A stretch of 64,000 nucleotides of DNA, taken from 54-19 sp038210655. GTDB taxonomy: Bacteria > Chloroflexota > Chloroflexia > Chloroheliales > Chloroheliaceae. Of this stretch, positions 50,396-58,481 are shown one piece after another. The notes under the pieces are model-generated. The model was not told the origin of the DNA, did no database searches, and saw only the letters and a list, made by a program, of their open reading frames with translations. Location of the stretch: positions 124,001 to 188,000 of the forward strand of contig JBBQWM010000001.1 of assembly GCA_038210655.1 (NCBI GenBank), given 5' to 3'. A program made the translations under genes and the position numbers. Each line of letters opens with the position of its first letter. Position 1 is the first letter of the stretch.

Positions 50396-52672
50396 ATGAA
50401 ATGTCCCGTATGCGGTAAAGGGATTAAAGCCAGCGACGAATTTTGCGATAACTGTGGGGCGGTCCTCAAGGGGGCCGTTCCGGTCGCCATAGCAGCAGGT
50501 ACACCCCGGACGGCTTCTACCCCGGCCCGTGGAGCAAGCTCGACGGCTACCACCGGAGCAGTCAAGACCTGCTCTAACTGTCAGACCCTGAACAGCCCGC
50601 AGGAAGATTATTGTACAAACTGTGGCGCGGCCCTTAATACCGTGCCTGTGCCGGCAAGTTCGCGCCCGGTGACAACTACTACTAATGGGGCGACTGGCCC
50701 AGCCACCGGCGCTATGGGAGTGGCGACCGACTGTCCGCGTTGCGGCAATATGATCGCCGCAAACGACAAATTTTGTCGCAAGTGCGGCTATGCCACCACC
50801 AGTCTGACCAATCTTGGTGGAACCAGTAGCGCAACTGCACCGGGTGGGGTAGATAACCAGCACCTCGAACACAAGCTGAAAATCGGGGTCGGCAGCAAGT
50901 TAGGCGACCGGGGCCGCTATGAGATTACCCGCCAGATCGGTTCGGGTGGAATGGGCGCGGTCTTTTTGGCCGAAGATAGCCTTTTGAAACGTAAAGTCGT
51001 TATCAAAGCCCTATTGCAATCGGACGACCCGGAAATGGTCGAGGCCAGTATTAAAGAACGCGAATTTTTGGCGGCGGTCAAGCATCCCAATGTCGTCCAG
51101 ATTTACGACTTTTTGCAAATCGATACCGATGGCTATATCGTGATGGAGTTCGTCAACGGCAAAACCCTCTTTAGTATTATGGAGGAGCGCGGTCAGCCCT
51201 TTTCGCCCGCCGAAGCGATCCAACATATTCTGGGAATTCTGCCCGCTTTTGCCTATATGCACCGGCTTGGCCTGGTTTACTGCGATTTCAAGCCGCAAAA
51301 TATTATGCTGGAAGAGCATAAGGATGGCAGCAAAAGCGTCAAATTGATCGACCTGGGGACGGTCATCAAGTACGAGAAAGACCCCCTGGCGGTCTACGGA
51401 ACCCAGGGCTTTTACGCCCCGGAAGCCGTCAAGCACCCTTCGCCCGAAACCGATCTGTATACCATTGCCCGCTCACTGGCCTATATGGTCAGTCTGATGG
51501 ACCTTGATCGACCTCAGTTTGGGATGCCTCCGGCAGAGCATTACCGAGTCTTTCGAGATAGCCCGGTGCTGTACCGCTTTTTGATAAAGGCTACCAGCCC
51601 AATACCGGGCAAACGCTTTAGCACGGTGGAGGGGATGACCGATCAGTTAACCGGGGTGTTGCGGGTGATCGCAGGCGGACAGGCCGGTATTCCGGTTAGT
51701 AGCAAGCTTTTTGCGACAGCCTCCCTCACCACTACTGGCAGACTTGGAACCGGCAGCATCGCTAGTCTGGACGAAAAAGACAAAGCTTACGATTTGCTCA
51801 AACAGGGCGATACGGCCCTCAAAAGTGGGCAGGTTACGCAAGCATTGGCTTTGTACAATCAGGCGACCGGCGTAAACCCTAATAGCGTCGATGCTCATTT
51901 GCGCTTAGCCGAACTTTATATGGAGCGCGACCAGTACACCCAATCGCTGGCTGAAATTACCCGTGTCCAAAAGATCGATCCCTCTAACTGGAAGATTGCC
52001 TGGTATACAGGCCGCTTGCTGGAAGCCCAGGGTAATTTGCCCTCGGCCCTCGATCAATACAACGAATTGGTTCAGGATTTGCCGGGCGAATTGCCACCCC
52101 TGTTGGCGATGGCCCGTGTCCACGCCAAACTTGGTCATTTCCGCGAGTCGGTCGAGACTTATACTCTGGTGACAAAGGCCGACCCGGATAATAGCGAGGC
52201 GTTGTTTGGAGCGGCCTTTAGCCAGATGAGCCAGCAGCAATTCCCGGAGGCGGCGACCACCCTGAGCAAAGTCGGGAACGGTAGCGCGAAGTTTTTAGAT
52301 GCCCAACAAGCTATCTGCGACATTTATTTGTACCAAAAGAAGCAGTTGGATGTGAATGACCTGAGCCAGATTTCGACCGCGCTTCGCAATCTGCAAGACC
52401 AGGGTAGCGAAAGTTTGCCTTTCTTGCTGGCACGCGCCGATTTCTATAAACAGACCTGGGAAATGTCCGGCACCGCTCAATTGAATAAGCCGTTTATGCT
52501 ACCCGATCAAGACCCGGATAGTCAGGTAAAAAGCTTGCCGGGCAAGCGCCAATTGGGTAAGTTAGCCGAAGAGAGTTATAACGAATACTTGAAGCGTCTG
52601 CCAGCGAACGACCCGAATCGGGAGCAGGTAGTACGCGAAAAACTTAAAGTCGCGCCCTGGCGGTTAATCTAA
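50396..52672 (+). CDS. PknG-like Ser/Thr kinase with three zinc ribbons and TPRs
   Basis: A 758-residue protein. Three zinc ribbons at residues 3-21, 59-77 and 113-131 each show CxxCG..FCxxCG spacing. The kinase domain covers about 175-420: G-loop IGSGGMGAVF, Lys204, catalytic loop VYCDFKPQN (Asp297) and DLG (319-321) in place of DFG, then YGTQGFYAPE. The CDFKPQN, IDLG and YGTxGFxAPE words are those of mycobacterial PknG, which likewise has a metal-binding N-terminus (rubredoxin) and C-terminal TPRs. Here TPRs run from about 465 to 660. No membrane helix. It begins three bases after the phosphatase stop. Confidence 0.93.
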   Translation: MKCPVCGKGIKASDEFCDNCGAVLKGAVPVAIAAGTPRTASTPARGASSTATTGAVKTCSNCQTLNSPQEDYCTNCGAALNTVPVPASSRPVTTTTNGATGPATGAMGVATDCPRCGNMIAANDKFCRKCGYATTSLTNLGGTSSATAPGGVDNQHLEHKLKIGVGSKLGDRGRYEITRQIGSGGMGAVFLAEDSLLKRKVVIKALLQSDDPEMVEASIKEREFLAAVKHPNVVQIYDFLQIDTDGYIVMEFVNGKTLFSIMEERGQPFSPAEAIQHILGILPAFAYMHRLGLVYCDFKPQNIMLEEHKDGSKSVKLIDLGTVIKYEKDPLAVYGTQGFYAPEAVKHPSPETDLYTIARSLAYMVSLMDLDRPQFGMPPAEHYRVFRDSPVLYRFLIKATSPIPGKRFSTVEGMTDQLTGVLRVIAGGQAGIPVSSKLFATASLTTTGRLGTGSIASLDEKDKAYDLLKQGDTALKSGQVTQALALYNQATGVNPNSVDAHLRLAELYMERDQYTQSLAEITRVQKIDPSNWKIAWYTGRLLEAQGNLPSALDQYNELVQDLPGELPPLLAMARVHAKLGHFRESVETYTLVTKADPDNSEALFGAAFSQMSQQQFPEAATTLSKVGNGSAKFLDAQQAICDIYLYQKKQLDVNDLSQISTALRNLQDQGSESLPFLLARADFYKQTWEMSGTAQLNKPFMLPDQDPDSQVKSLPGKRQLGKLAEESYNEYLKRLPANDPNREQVVREKLKVAPWRLI

Positions 52673-52735
52673 GCTGTCAGCCAAAACTGGCAAATTATAA
52701 TGCTGATAGCTGATAGCTATTAAAGGAGTTGTACC

Positions 52736-53998
52736 ATGTTTGACGTTTCAGCCTATCAAAACCCTTACCTGCGGGAGGGCGATACAAGGTTGCAAGCTGT
52801 TCTCTCGATTAATCTTAATACGTCGGTACAAAGCGCCCCGGTTCCGATAGCCCTGGCGATTGTAATCGACCGCAGTGGCTCTATGGAAGGCAAGAAAATC
52901 GAGGCCGCCAAAGATGCTGCGATCCGGGTGGTACAGGCTGCCGATGAAAGTACCGCTTTTATGCTTGTAACTTTTAATGAAACGGCAAATGTAATTGTAG
53001 CACCCTGTGCCGCTACCCCTGATAATAAGCAAAGAGCGATTCAGGCGATCCGGGCGATCTATAGTAACGGCGGGACTTGTATGTCCACCGGGCTTTCGGC
53101 AGTCGCCCGCGAGATGGGTTCGGCCCAGGGTCGCGCTCGTAAAGTCCTCTTTTTGACCGATGGCAAGAACGAAGGCGAGAAACGCAATATTTTGGAACGG
53201 TCGGTGCAGCAATGCAAAATGGTTCAGGTCGAGGTTAGTGCCTGGGGGATCGGAACCGACTGGGACGAGGACGAATTGCGCTATATCGCCCAGGAAACCC
53301 AGGGCGATGCCGATATTATCCCTTCGCCCGATCAGGTCGCCGGAGCCTTTGCCGCCGCTTTTTCACAGTTCCAGGCGACTGCCGCTACTGATGTACGCCT
53401 CAATCTATGGACACCGCAGGGGGTCACTATCAAAGGTTTGCAGCAGGTCTACCCCAGCATTTTACCACTTCAAAGCAAGGTCGATCCGACTACTCCGAGG
53501 GTCAGTCAGGCCCGACTTGGTTCGTTGGCGCGGGGCGATCAGCGTGACTATCTGGTTGAATTGGAAATTCCGGCTTATGCGCCCGGTCAGCAGTTCTTGA
53601 TGGTACGACCTAGCCTGATCTACAATTCGCCGGGCCGGGGCGAGGAAGAAGAAAAAACCGACCGCAAAGCCTGGGTCTTTGCCCAGTGGACAACCGATCT
53701 GCAACTGGCGGCCCAAATTGACCCGCACGTCGCCCACTATACCAACGAAGAAGAACTAAGCCAGACCGTGCGTGAAGGTCAGGCAGCGTTGGCGGCGGGC
53801 GATAACGAACGTGCGACCCATTTGCTAGGCAAGGCTTTGCAATTGAGCCAGCAGACTGGCAACGAGAATATGACCCAGTTGCTCAATAAGCTGGTCGTTA
53901 AAGAAACCAACGGCACGATGCGGCTTAACAAGAATGCCAGCGCGGTCGAACGTAAGACAATTGCGATCAATAGCGGTAAGACCAGTCGGCTCAAGTAG
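52736..53998 (+). CDS. von Willebrand factor A-domain protein
   Basis: A 420-residue protein. The VWA domain at about 38-215 has an intact metal-ion site: IDRSGSMEGKK (DxSxS), a Thr in GGTCMSTGL, and TDGKN. A beta-rich middle part follows (about 220-325), then a helical segment with TPR-like character (LAAGDNERATHLLGKALQLSQQTG) and a basic Ser/Thr tail (ERKTIAINSGKTSRLK) that could be a phosphorylation site. No signal peptide. VWA proteins next to PP2C and kinase genes are seen in TerY-P modules. AAAGGAG precedes the ATG. Confidence 0.92.
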   Translation: MFDVSAYQNPYLREGDTRLQAVLSINLNTSVQSAPVPIALAIVIDRSGSMEGKKIEAAKDAAIRVVQAADESTAFMLVTFNETANVIVAPCAATPDNKQRAIQAIRAIYSNGGTCMSTGLSAVAREMGSAQGRARKVLFLTDGKNEGEKRNILERSVQQCKMVQVEVSAWGIGTDWDEDELRYIAQETQGDADIIPSPDQVAGAFAAAFSQFQATAATDVRLNLWTPQGVTIKGLQQVYPSILPLQSKVDPTTPRVSQARLGSLARGDQRDYLVELEIPAYAPGQQFLMVRPSLIYNSPGRGEEEEKTDRKAWVFAQWTTDLQLAAQIDPHVAHYTNEEELSQTVREGQAALAAGDNERATHLLGKALQLSQQTGNENMTQLLNKLVVKETNGTMRLNKNASAVERKTIAINSGKTSRLK

Positions 53999-54003
53999 TA
54001 AGA

Positions 54004-54175
54004 AACAAGCTAAAGGGGATTAGCGATTTACGATTTGCGATTTGCGATTTACGATTATTGGCGGTCGGTAACTAAGGGCTTTTAATTTGGTTGCCACCGC
54101 GAACACTAATCGTAAGTCGTGAGTCAGGACTTCGTTCCCTTTGAAGTAAATTCAAAATCGTAAATCAGGAGAGGT
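54004..54175. repeat. GATTTACGATTTGCGATT short-repeat pair
   Basis: GATTTACGATTTGCGATTTG units at 54022-54055 face AATCGTAAGTCGTGAGTC and AAAATCGTAAATCAGG (54108-54172). The same words occur at 48067-48095, 48205-48220 and 58424-58476. They fill the gap between the VWA and FHA genes. Confidence 0.6.
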
Positions 54176-54179
54176 TTTC

Positions 54180-55061
54180 ATGACTATCAAATGTCCACAA
54201 TGCAGCCATAACAACTCGGATGATACAGAATTTTGTGAACAATGCGGCGCTCAATTGCCTAGCCCGGTGGCGGTCGCTACCGGAGCGGCGGTCGGTAGTG
54301 GCGTAATAGCGGGGTCGGCTCCTTCCGCCCCACCGATGCCTACTGGGGCCAGTTCGCAACTGATTTGCCCCAGTTGCAACGCTCCCCTGACAATGGGCGA
54401 TGAATTTTGTTTTAACTGTGGTAACGATGTCCGGGCGCTGACCGGGCCACAGCCAATTGTACCGACAGCGCCCCAACCGGGCCAGTTGAACGACGATGCC
54501 ATCAATAAGGCTCTAGCCGATCTGGACAAAAAGGTGGAAGTGGCTGATACGGACGATGCCGCGCTTGCGCCCGCCCCCCCTCCGGCCCCAACGCCTGTAG
54601 TGGCGGCAGTCTCCGCGCCTGTGGTAGCTTCGGCTCCTGCGCCTGTCCCAGCCCCGATACTAGCTTCGGCTCCGGCGGCTAACGCTTTTAGCGCTCCGGT
54701 CGTACCTGCGGCGGCCCCACCGGTTCCGGCAGCAGCACCGGGTAGCTTTACTTTGCATATTGCCGGGCCGTATGGTGATGAAGTGATCGAATGGTCGGGC
54801 CGGGAATTCTTGCTTGGTCGCAACGACCCCAAGACGCGCATCTTCCCGGATGTCAATCTGGACGATAGTGCCGCTTCGCGTCGTCACCTGGCGATTTGGA
54901 AAGAAACCAGCGATGGATTATACTATGCTCAGGATTTGGAAAGCGCCAATGGTACGATCCTAAACGGTCGAGACTTAAAGCCGGGAGAGCCAACCGAATT
55001 ACATCATGGGGATGTTTTGAAAATAGGCACACGCTACACTATTCAGGTGCGAATTGGTTAA
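54180..55061 (+). CDS. Double zinc-ribbon FHA-domain protein
   Basis: A 293-residue protein. Zinc ribbons at residues 5-23 (CPQCSHNNSDDTEFCEQCG) and about 63-82 (CPSCNAPLTMGDEFCFNCG) are followed by an Ala/Pro-rich flexible linker (about 120-200). The FHA domain is at about 210-293 with the phosphothreonine-binding residues intact: LLGRND, SRRH and SANGT..LNG. FHA domains bind pThr peptides, so this should read marks made by the kinase two genes upstream. In the PknG system the FHA protein GarA is the kinase substrate; no ETTSV-type motif is seen here. Confidence 0.93.
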   Translation: MTIKCPQCSHNNSDDTEFCEQCGAQLPSPVAVATGAAVGSGVIAGSAPSAPPMPTGASSQLICPSCNAPLTMGDEFCFNCGNDVRALTGPQPIVPTAPQPGQLNDDAINKALADLDKKVEVADTDDAALAPAPPPAPTPVVAAVSAPVVASAPAPVPAPILASAPAANAFSAPVVPAAAPPVPAAAPGSFTLHIAGPYGDEVIEWSGREFLLGRNDPKTRIFPDVNLDDSAASRRHLAIWKETSDGLYYAQDLESANGTILNGRDLKPGEPTELHHGDVLKIGTRYTIQVRIG

Positions 55062-55076
55062 GCGACCTAGAGATTT

Positions 55077-56309
55077 ATGAGCAGTTTTGGTGACTGGTTG
55101 CCAGGGTCAAAAGAAGCGAAAATGCGGGCCGATGCGGTAATCAAACGCCGCATCAGCGCCACCGCTTTGACAACCGATCTCAACCTCGAATTAGAAGACT
55201 TGCAAGTTAGCTTGCAACTCGATCAAAAAGACTATCAGTCGGTCGATTTGATGCCTTTTCGGGCTGCCCTCGAACGCGCCCAATCTGTAATGGCCCTAAT
55301 CTATAATGATGTAACCCTGATCGCCGATAGGCCGGTTCCAGAACGGATTACCGATGCTCAGGCCTACGAATTTGTACAACCGGCCTTGCGGATCGAGGCG
55401 CGAGTGCAAGAAGCCAGCCGACTTTTCGAGAAGGCGCGGCAGGCCCGCGAAGCCCTAAACCAGCCCCGTGAAAACGCGGGCGGATTGATCGCGGAAGCTG
55501 AACAGCGTCGCTTGCAGGCTGAGATCGATCTGGCGGGGGTCAGGCAAATCGCTAGTCGCCTCAAGGCCGAGTATTCGGAGACCTATCCGAGGGTGGAAGC
55601 AGCCCTCTTGACCGCCGAAAGCGAAACCCAGGCGGCGACCCAGATGGTCGTCTCGGCCCGGCAAGCCTTGAGCCGCAAGTCGTGGCGCGAGGCGCACGAT
55701 CTGGCCCGACGGTCGATGACCCTGTTTGATTCGGCGGCAGGTAAATTTGACCTAATTCGGCAGTCCGAAAACGATCATGCCCAGGCTTCGGTAGATGCCG
55801 ACGATGCGCTGGCGGCAGCCTTACGGCAGCTAAATTCGGCACGGGCCACCCTGACCTCCCAGGCGAAAATGCTGGCAAACGAGCCGAATTACTACTTGAG
55901 CGCAGCGGTGCAACGGCTGGGTGAAGCACGGCGAGCCTTTAAAGCCGCCCCGCCTTTGTATGTCACCGCCTTAAAGCTGGCAAAAGAGGCCAGCAGCCTG
56001 ATCGATCAGGCGTTGACTCAAACCGGCAAAGAAGTTCAGAAGCTTCAGAACAGCCGGATGGATGCCCTTCAAAGTCTCGAAATGCTCAATGAGGCGGTTC
56101 AAAATTTGCGGATTAGTCTTAACTCACAACGAACCGTGCCGGTCAAGGCTAACCGTTGCTACGAGCAGGCCCGTGCTGAACGTGATCGCTTGCTACCCCG
56201 TCAGGCCGAAATTAATACTCTCTTTCTGCCCCAGTTGGTCGAGTTAACTACCGCCGCTCGGCTGGCACTCCAGACCGCCCAGGAAGGCCAGAAATTGGTC
56301 GGGAAATAG
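55077..56309 (+). CDS. Long alpha-helical coiled-coil protein of the kinase cluster
   Basis: A 410-residue protein, almost wholly helical and rich in Ala, Glu, Arg and Gln (e.g. LIAEAEQRRLQAEIDLAGVRQIASRLKAEY). There is no membrane helix, Cys or recognisable enzyme motif. It follows the FHA gene by 15 bases and so is probably its partner, perhaps a scaffold or filament. The start MSSFGDWLPGSKEAKMRADAV resembles no family known to me. Confidence 0.75.
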   Translation: MSSFGDWLPGSKEAKMRADAVIKRRISATALTTDLNLELEDLQVSLQLDQKDYQSVDLMPFRAALERAQSVMALIYNDVTLIADRPVPERITDAQAYEFVQPALRIEARVQEASRLFEKARQAREALNQPRENAGGLIAEAEQRRLQAEIDLAGVRQIASRLKAEYSETYPRVEAALLTAESETQAATQMVVSARQALSRKSWREAHDLARRSMTLFDSAAGKFDLIRQSENDHAQASVDADDALAAALRQLNSARATLTSQAKMLANEPNYYLSAAVQRLGEARRAFKAAPPLYVTALKLAKEASSLIDQALTQTGKEVQKLQNSRMDALQSLEMLNEAVQNLRISLNSQRTVPVKANRCYEQARAERDRLLPRQAEINTLFLPQLVELTTAARLALQTAQEGQKLVGK

Positions 56310-56314
56310 TATTC

Positions 56315-57151
56315 TCAAGTCGCAAATTGCAGTTGCCGCCAGCCAGGAGAGACCGGGCTGGCCCCGTCCGCCCAGATATAAATCTTGCCGGTAGCATCGA
56401 CGTAAATATCGCCATAAGAGCGAGTGCCGACGGTAGGTTCAAGTCCGGGATAAACCTTGAGCGGCACGCCGACGCTGCTCTCAGCCAGCACCCCGACCCC
56501 TCCGTAACTCCGACCATGCACCCCAAAACTGTAACCGCTATCGCCATAGATCGCCGTACCATTCAAATTAGCGCCCGATACGCCCAACCCCGCCGCGCTA
56601 TCACTAAAACCGTATACCCCAATGCCCAACCCGGTATTGACGTAGCCATACACCCCGATCCCCAAATTATCGGTGTTATAGCCCAGTACGCCGATCCCGG
56701 CATTGGTATTTAGCCCAAACACCCCCACTCCCCTGGAAGTGGTACTGACCCCGCTTACGCCCGTATCGCTATCGATAAGATTGCCCTGGTCGAAGTTAGC
56801 ATCACTACTTGCCACCAACCCGTAACGATAGCCCGGCAGAAAACCCGTAATAGCCGCCCCTTTTGGCAAGATGTACGCGCCAGGGTTAGAGCCAGCGACC
56901 ACATTGGCCTGAGCCGTCCCTGCTAATGCGCCGGAACCAACCACCGCTACACCCGCCAGCATCACACCAGCCAACCTGCCAAGCATCCGGCGGCGGGTAG
57001 TAAGTGGTTCAGGCGGGGGGATAATTTGAGGCGGTACGCTCGATTTGAGGCGGGCGATTTCTTTTTGCTGCTCGGCGACCTGCCGTCGCAAGAGCTTTAG
57101 CTCGGTCAAGACCTGAGCCAGGACTTCGGATTCGGAGGCTTGTTCGCTCAT
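56315..57151 (-). CDS. Tat-signal protein with Gly-rich tandem repeats
   Basis: A 278-residue protein. Residues 1-45 form a cytosolic coiled coil (VLTELKLLRRQVAEQQKEIARL). A twin-arginine-like TTRRRMLGRLAGVMLAGVAVVGSGALAG segment follows at about 51-80, ending in an AQA cleavage-like site. The exported part holds repeats of about 16 residues such as GIGVYGYVNTGLGIGVYGF, expected to build a beta-helix or stalk, then a trimeric-fibre-like ending (YGDIYVDATGKIYIWADG). The Tat signal is unusually far from the N-terminus, so the protein may stay anchored. It faces the kinase cluster tail to tail. Confidence 0.75.
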   Translation of the reverse strand: MSEQASESEVLAQVLTELKLLRRQVAEQQKEIARLKSSVPPQIIPPPEPLTTRRRMLGRLAGVMLAGVAVVGSGALAGTAQANVVAGSNPGAYILPKGAAITGFLPGYRYGLVASSDANFDQGNLIDSDTGVSGVSTTSRGVGVFGLNTNAGIGVLGYNTDNLGIGVYGYVNTGLGIGVYGFSDSAAGLGVSGANLNGTAIYGDSGYSFGVHGRSYGGVGVLAESSVGVPLKVYPGLEPTVGTRSYGDIYVDATGKIYIWADGASPVSPGWRQLQFAT

Positions 57152-57171
57152 AGCCAGGCTCTTCCTCTGCT

Positions 57172-57310
57172 TATAGCAAAATGCAAAGCAATGGAGCTTA
57201 TCACTTATCTGTAGGAGCGAGCTTCCGCTCGCGATTAAGCGAGTGGGTAAGTGTTCAATCGCGAGCAGAAGCTCGCTCCTACAGGGTCAATATCTTTGCA
57301 TTTTGCTTTA
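57172..57310. repeat. Composite repeat: TATAGCAAAATGCAAA arms around REPIN-like copy 3
   Basis: Outer inverted words TATAGCAAAATGCAAA (57172-57187) and TTTGCATTTTGCTTTA (57295-57310) differ at one base. Inside is the 74-bp palindrome 57210-57283 (arms TGTAGGAGCGAGCTTCCGCT / complement, with one base change relative to the other copies). Confidence 0.75.
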
Positions 57311-57315
57311 ACAAT

Positions 57316-58275
57316 TTACATCTGCAACAATACTTTAAGCTTGCCTTTGCCAAAAGCAGTCTCGAAAGCGGTCAGGCCATCGTTCAGGCTAAATTCGGCA
57401 CTAATCAACGGTTCGACCTCGATCAAACCGCGTTTGAGCAACCGCAAAGCCGGGGCGAACGGCCCACACCGCGAACCGATCACCGTTATTTCGTCCACCA
57501 CGTACATACTCAAAGGGACGCTCGGCTGACCGTGATAGGTGCTTTTCAGTACCAATGTACCACGAGGCCGCAGCAAGCGTTTGGCTGTTTCCAAACCTGC
57601 CGGACTACCAGTACACTCTACCACCACATCAAAATCGGCCTGTTGTGGCTCCGACCCGCTATAGTAGCTCACTCCCTGACGCTGGACAATTGCACCTTTT
57701 TCAGGGTGACGGCCTAATAGCCCCACCTCCGCCCCGGTCAATCGCAAAACCTGAGCGACCAATAACCCCAACTTGCCGTCGCCAATTACCAGCGTTCGGT
57801 CGGTCGGGCGAAGGTGCAATTGCTGCAAAATCTCGCAGGCTGCCGCTAATGGCTCGACAAAAACAGCCTGTTCGTCCGGCACGCTCTCCGGCACTTCGAC
57901 CAGATTCACAACTGGCAACCGTAAGAAATCGGCGAAAGCCCCATCCAGATTGAAAATACCCAGTGTTACTCGATTCGGGCAATGGGTTGGGCGGTTCGCC
58001 TTACAGGTCGCACACTGACCACAAGCCGCGTTAATATCACCGACCACCCGCCGCCCGACCCAAACCGTATCTTCCGCCGAACCGACCGCCACAACCGTCC
58101 CGACGAATTCATGCCCCAATACGCCCCGGTAGGCCATATAACCGCGTGTAATCTCCAGATCGGTATTGCAAATTCCGGCCCGCCGCACCTGGATCAAGGC
58201 CCAACCCGGCCCAACTTCCGGCTCCGGGTATTCCTCCACCAGTTGCAACCCTTCATCAAAAACTAACGCTCTCAC
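57316..58275 (-). CDS. Zinc-dependent MDR-family alcohol dehydrogenase
   Basis: A 319-residue medium-chain dehydrogenase. Catalytic-zinc ligands lie in AGICNTDLEITRGY (Cys) and GVLGHEFVGTVVAVG (His, Glu). The structural zinc loop is CGQCATCKANRPTHC. The nucleotide fold reads TLVIGDGKLGLLVAQVLRL, with GDGKLG in place of GxGxxG. It oxidises an alcohol or polyol with NAD(P); substrate unknown. The GTG start has GAGGGAG six bases upstream. Confidence 0.92.
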   Translation of the reverse strand: MRALVFDEGLQLVEEYPEPEVGPGWALIQVRRAGICNTDLEITRGYMAYRGVLGHEFVGTVVAVGSAEDTVWVGRRVVGDINAACGQCATCKANRPTHCPNRVTLGIFNLDGAFADFLRLPVVNLVEVPESVPDEQAVFVEPLAAACEILQQLHLRPTDRTLVIGDGKLGLLVAQVLRLTGAEVGLLGRHPEKGAIVQRQGVSYYSGSEPQQADFDVVVECTGSPAGLETAKRLLRPRGTLVLKSTYHGQPSVPLSMYVVDEITVIGSRCGPFAPALRLLKRGLIEVEPLISAEFSLNDGLTAFETAFGKGKLKVLLQM

Positions 58276-58309
58276 CTTCGGCTCCCTCTAAAGATATTCG
58301 GGAAAGATA

Positions 58310-58480
58310 CGATCACTACTCAGCCCGATTGAATAGATGAACTGAGATTGTAAGGCGGGGAGCCACCTTTAGCAAAAATCAGGGTAAGCTCCGGCCTCAC
58401 AATGACATGGACTGACGGCTTCAAATCGTAAATCGTAAATCGTAAATCGCGGCCTCGCCCCCTCTGGGGGTAAATCGTAA
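58310..58480. repeat. Mixed repeat block between dehydrogenase and hydrolase genes
   Basis: A degenerate TGTCATTCTGAG-type unit (CACTACTCAGCCC..AGCAAAAATCAGGG..CTCACAATGACATG, 58314-58410) is followed by AAATCGTAAATCGTAAATC arrays (58424-58447) and CCTCGCCCCCTCTGGGGG, which also occurs in the unit at 3998-4034. The array resumes at 58460. Confidence 0.55.
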
Positions 58481-58481
58481 A

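Noticed and set aside
54251..54856. A 201-codon minus-strand frame rich in Ala, Gly and Thr
   Set aside because: It is the complement of the Ala/Pro-rich linker of the FHA protein, a low-complexity effect.
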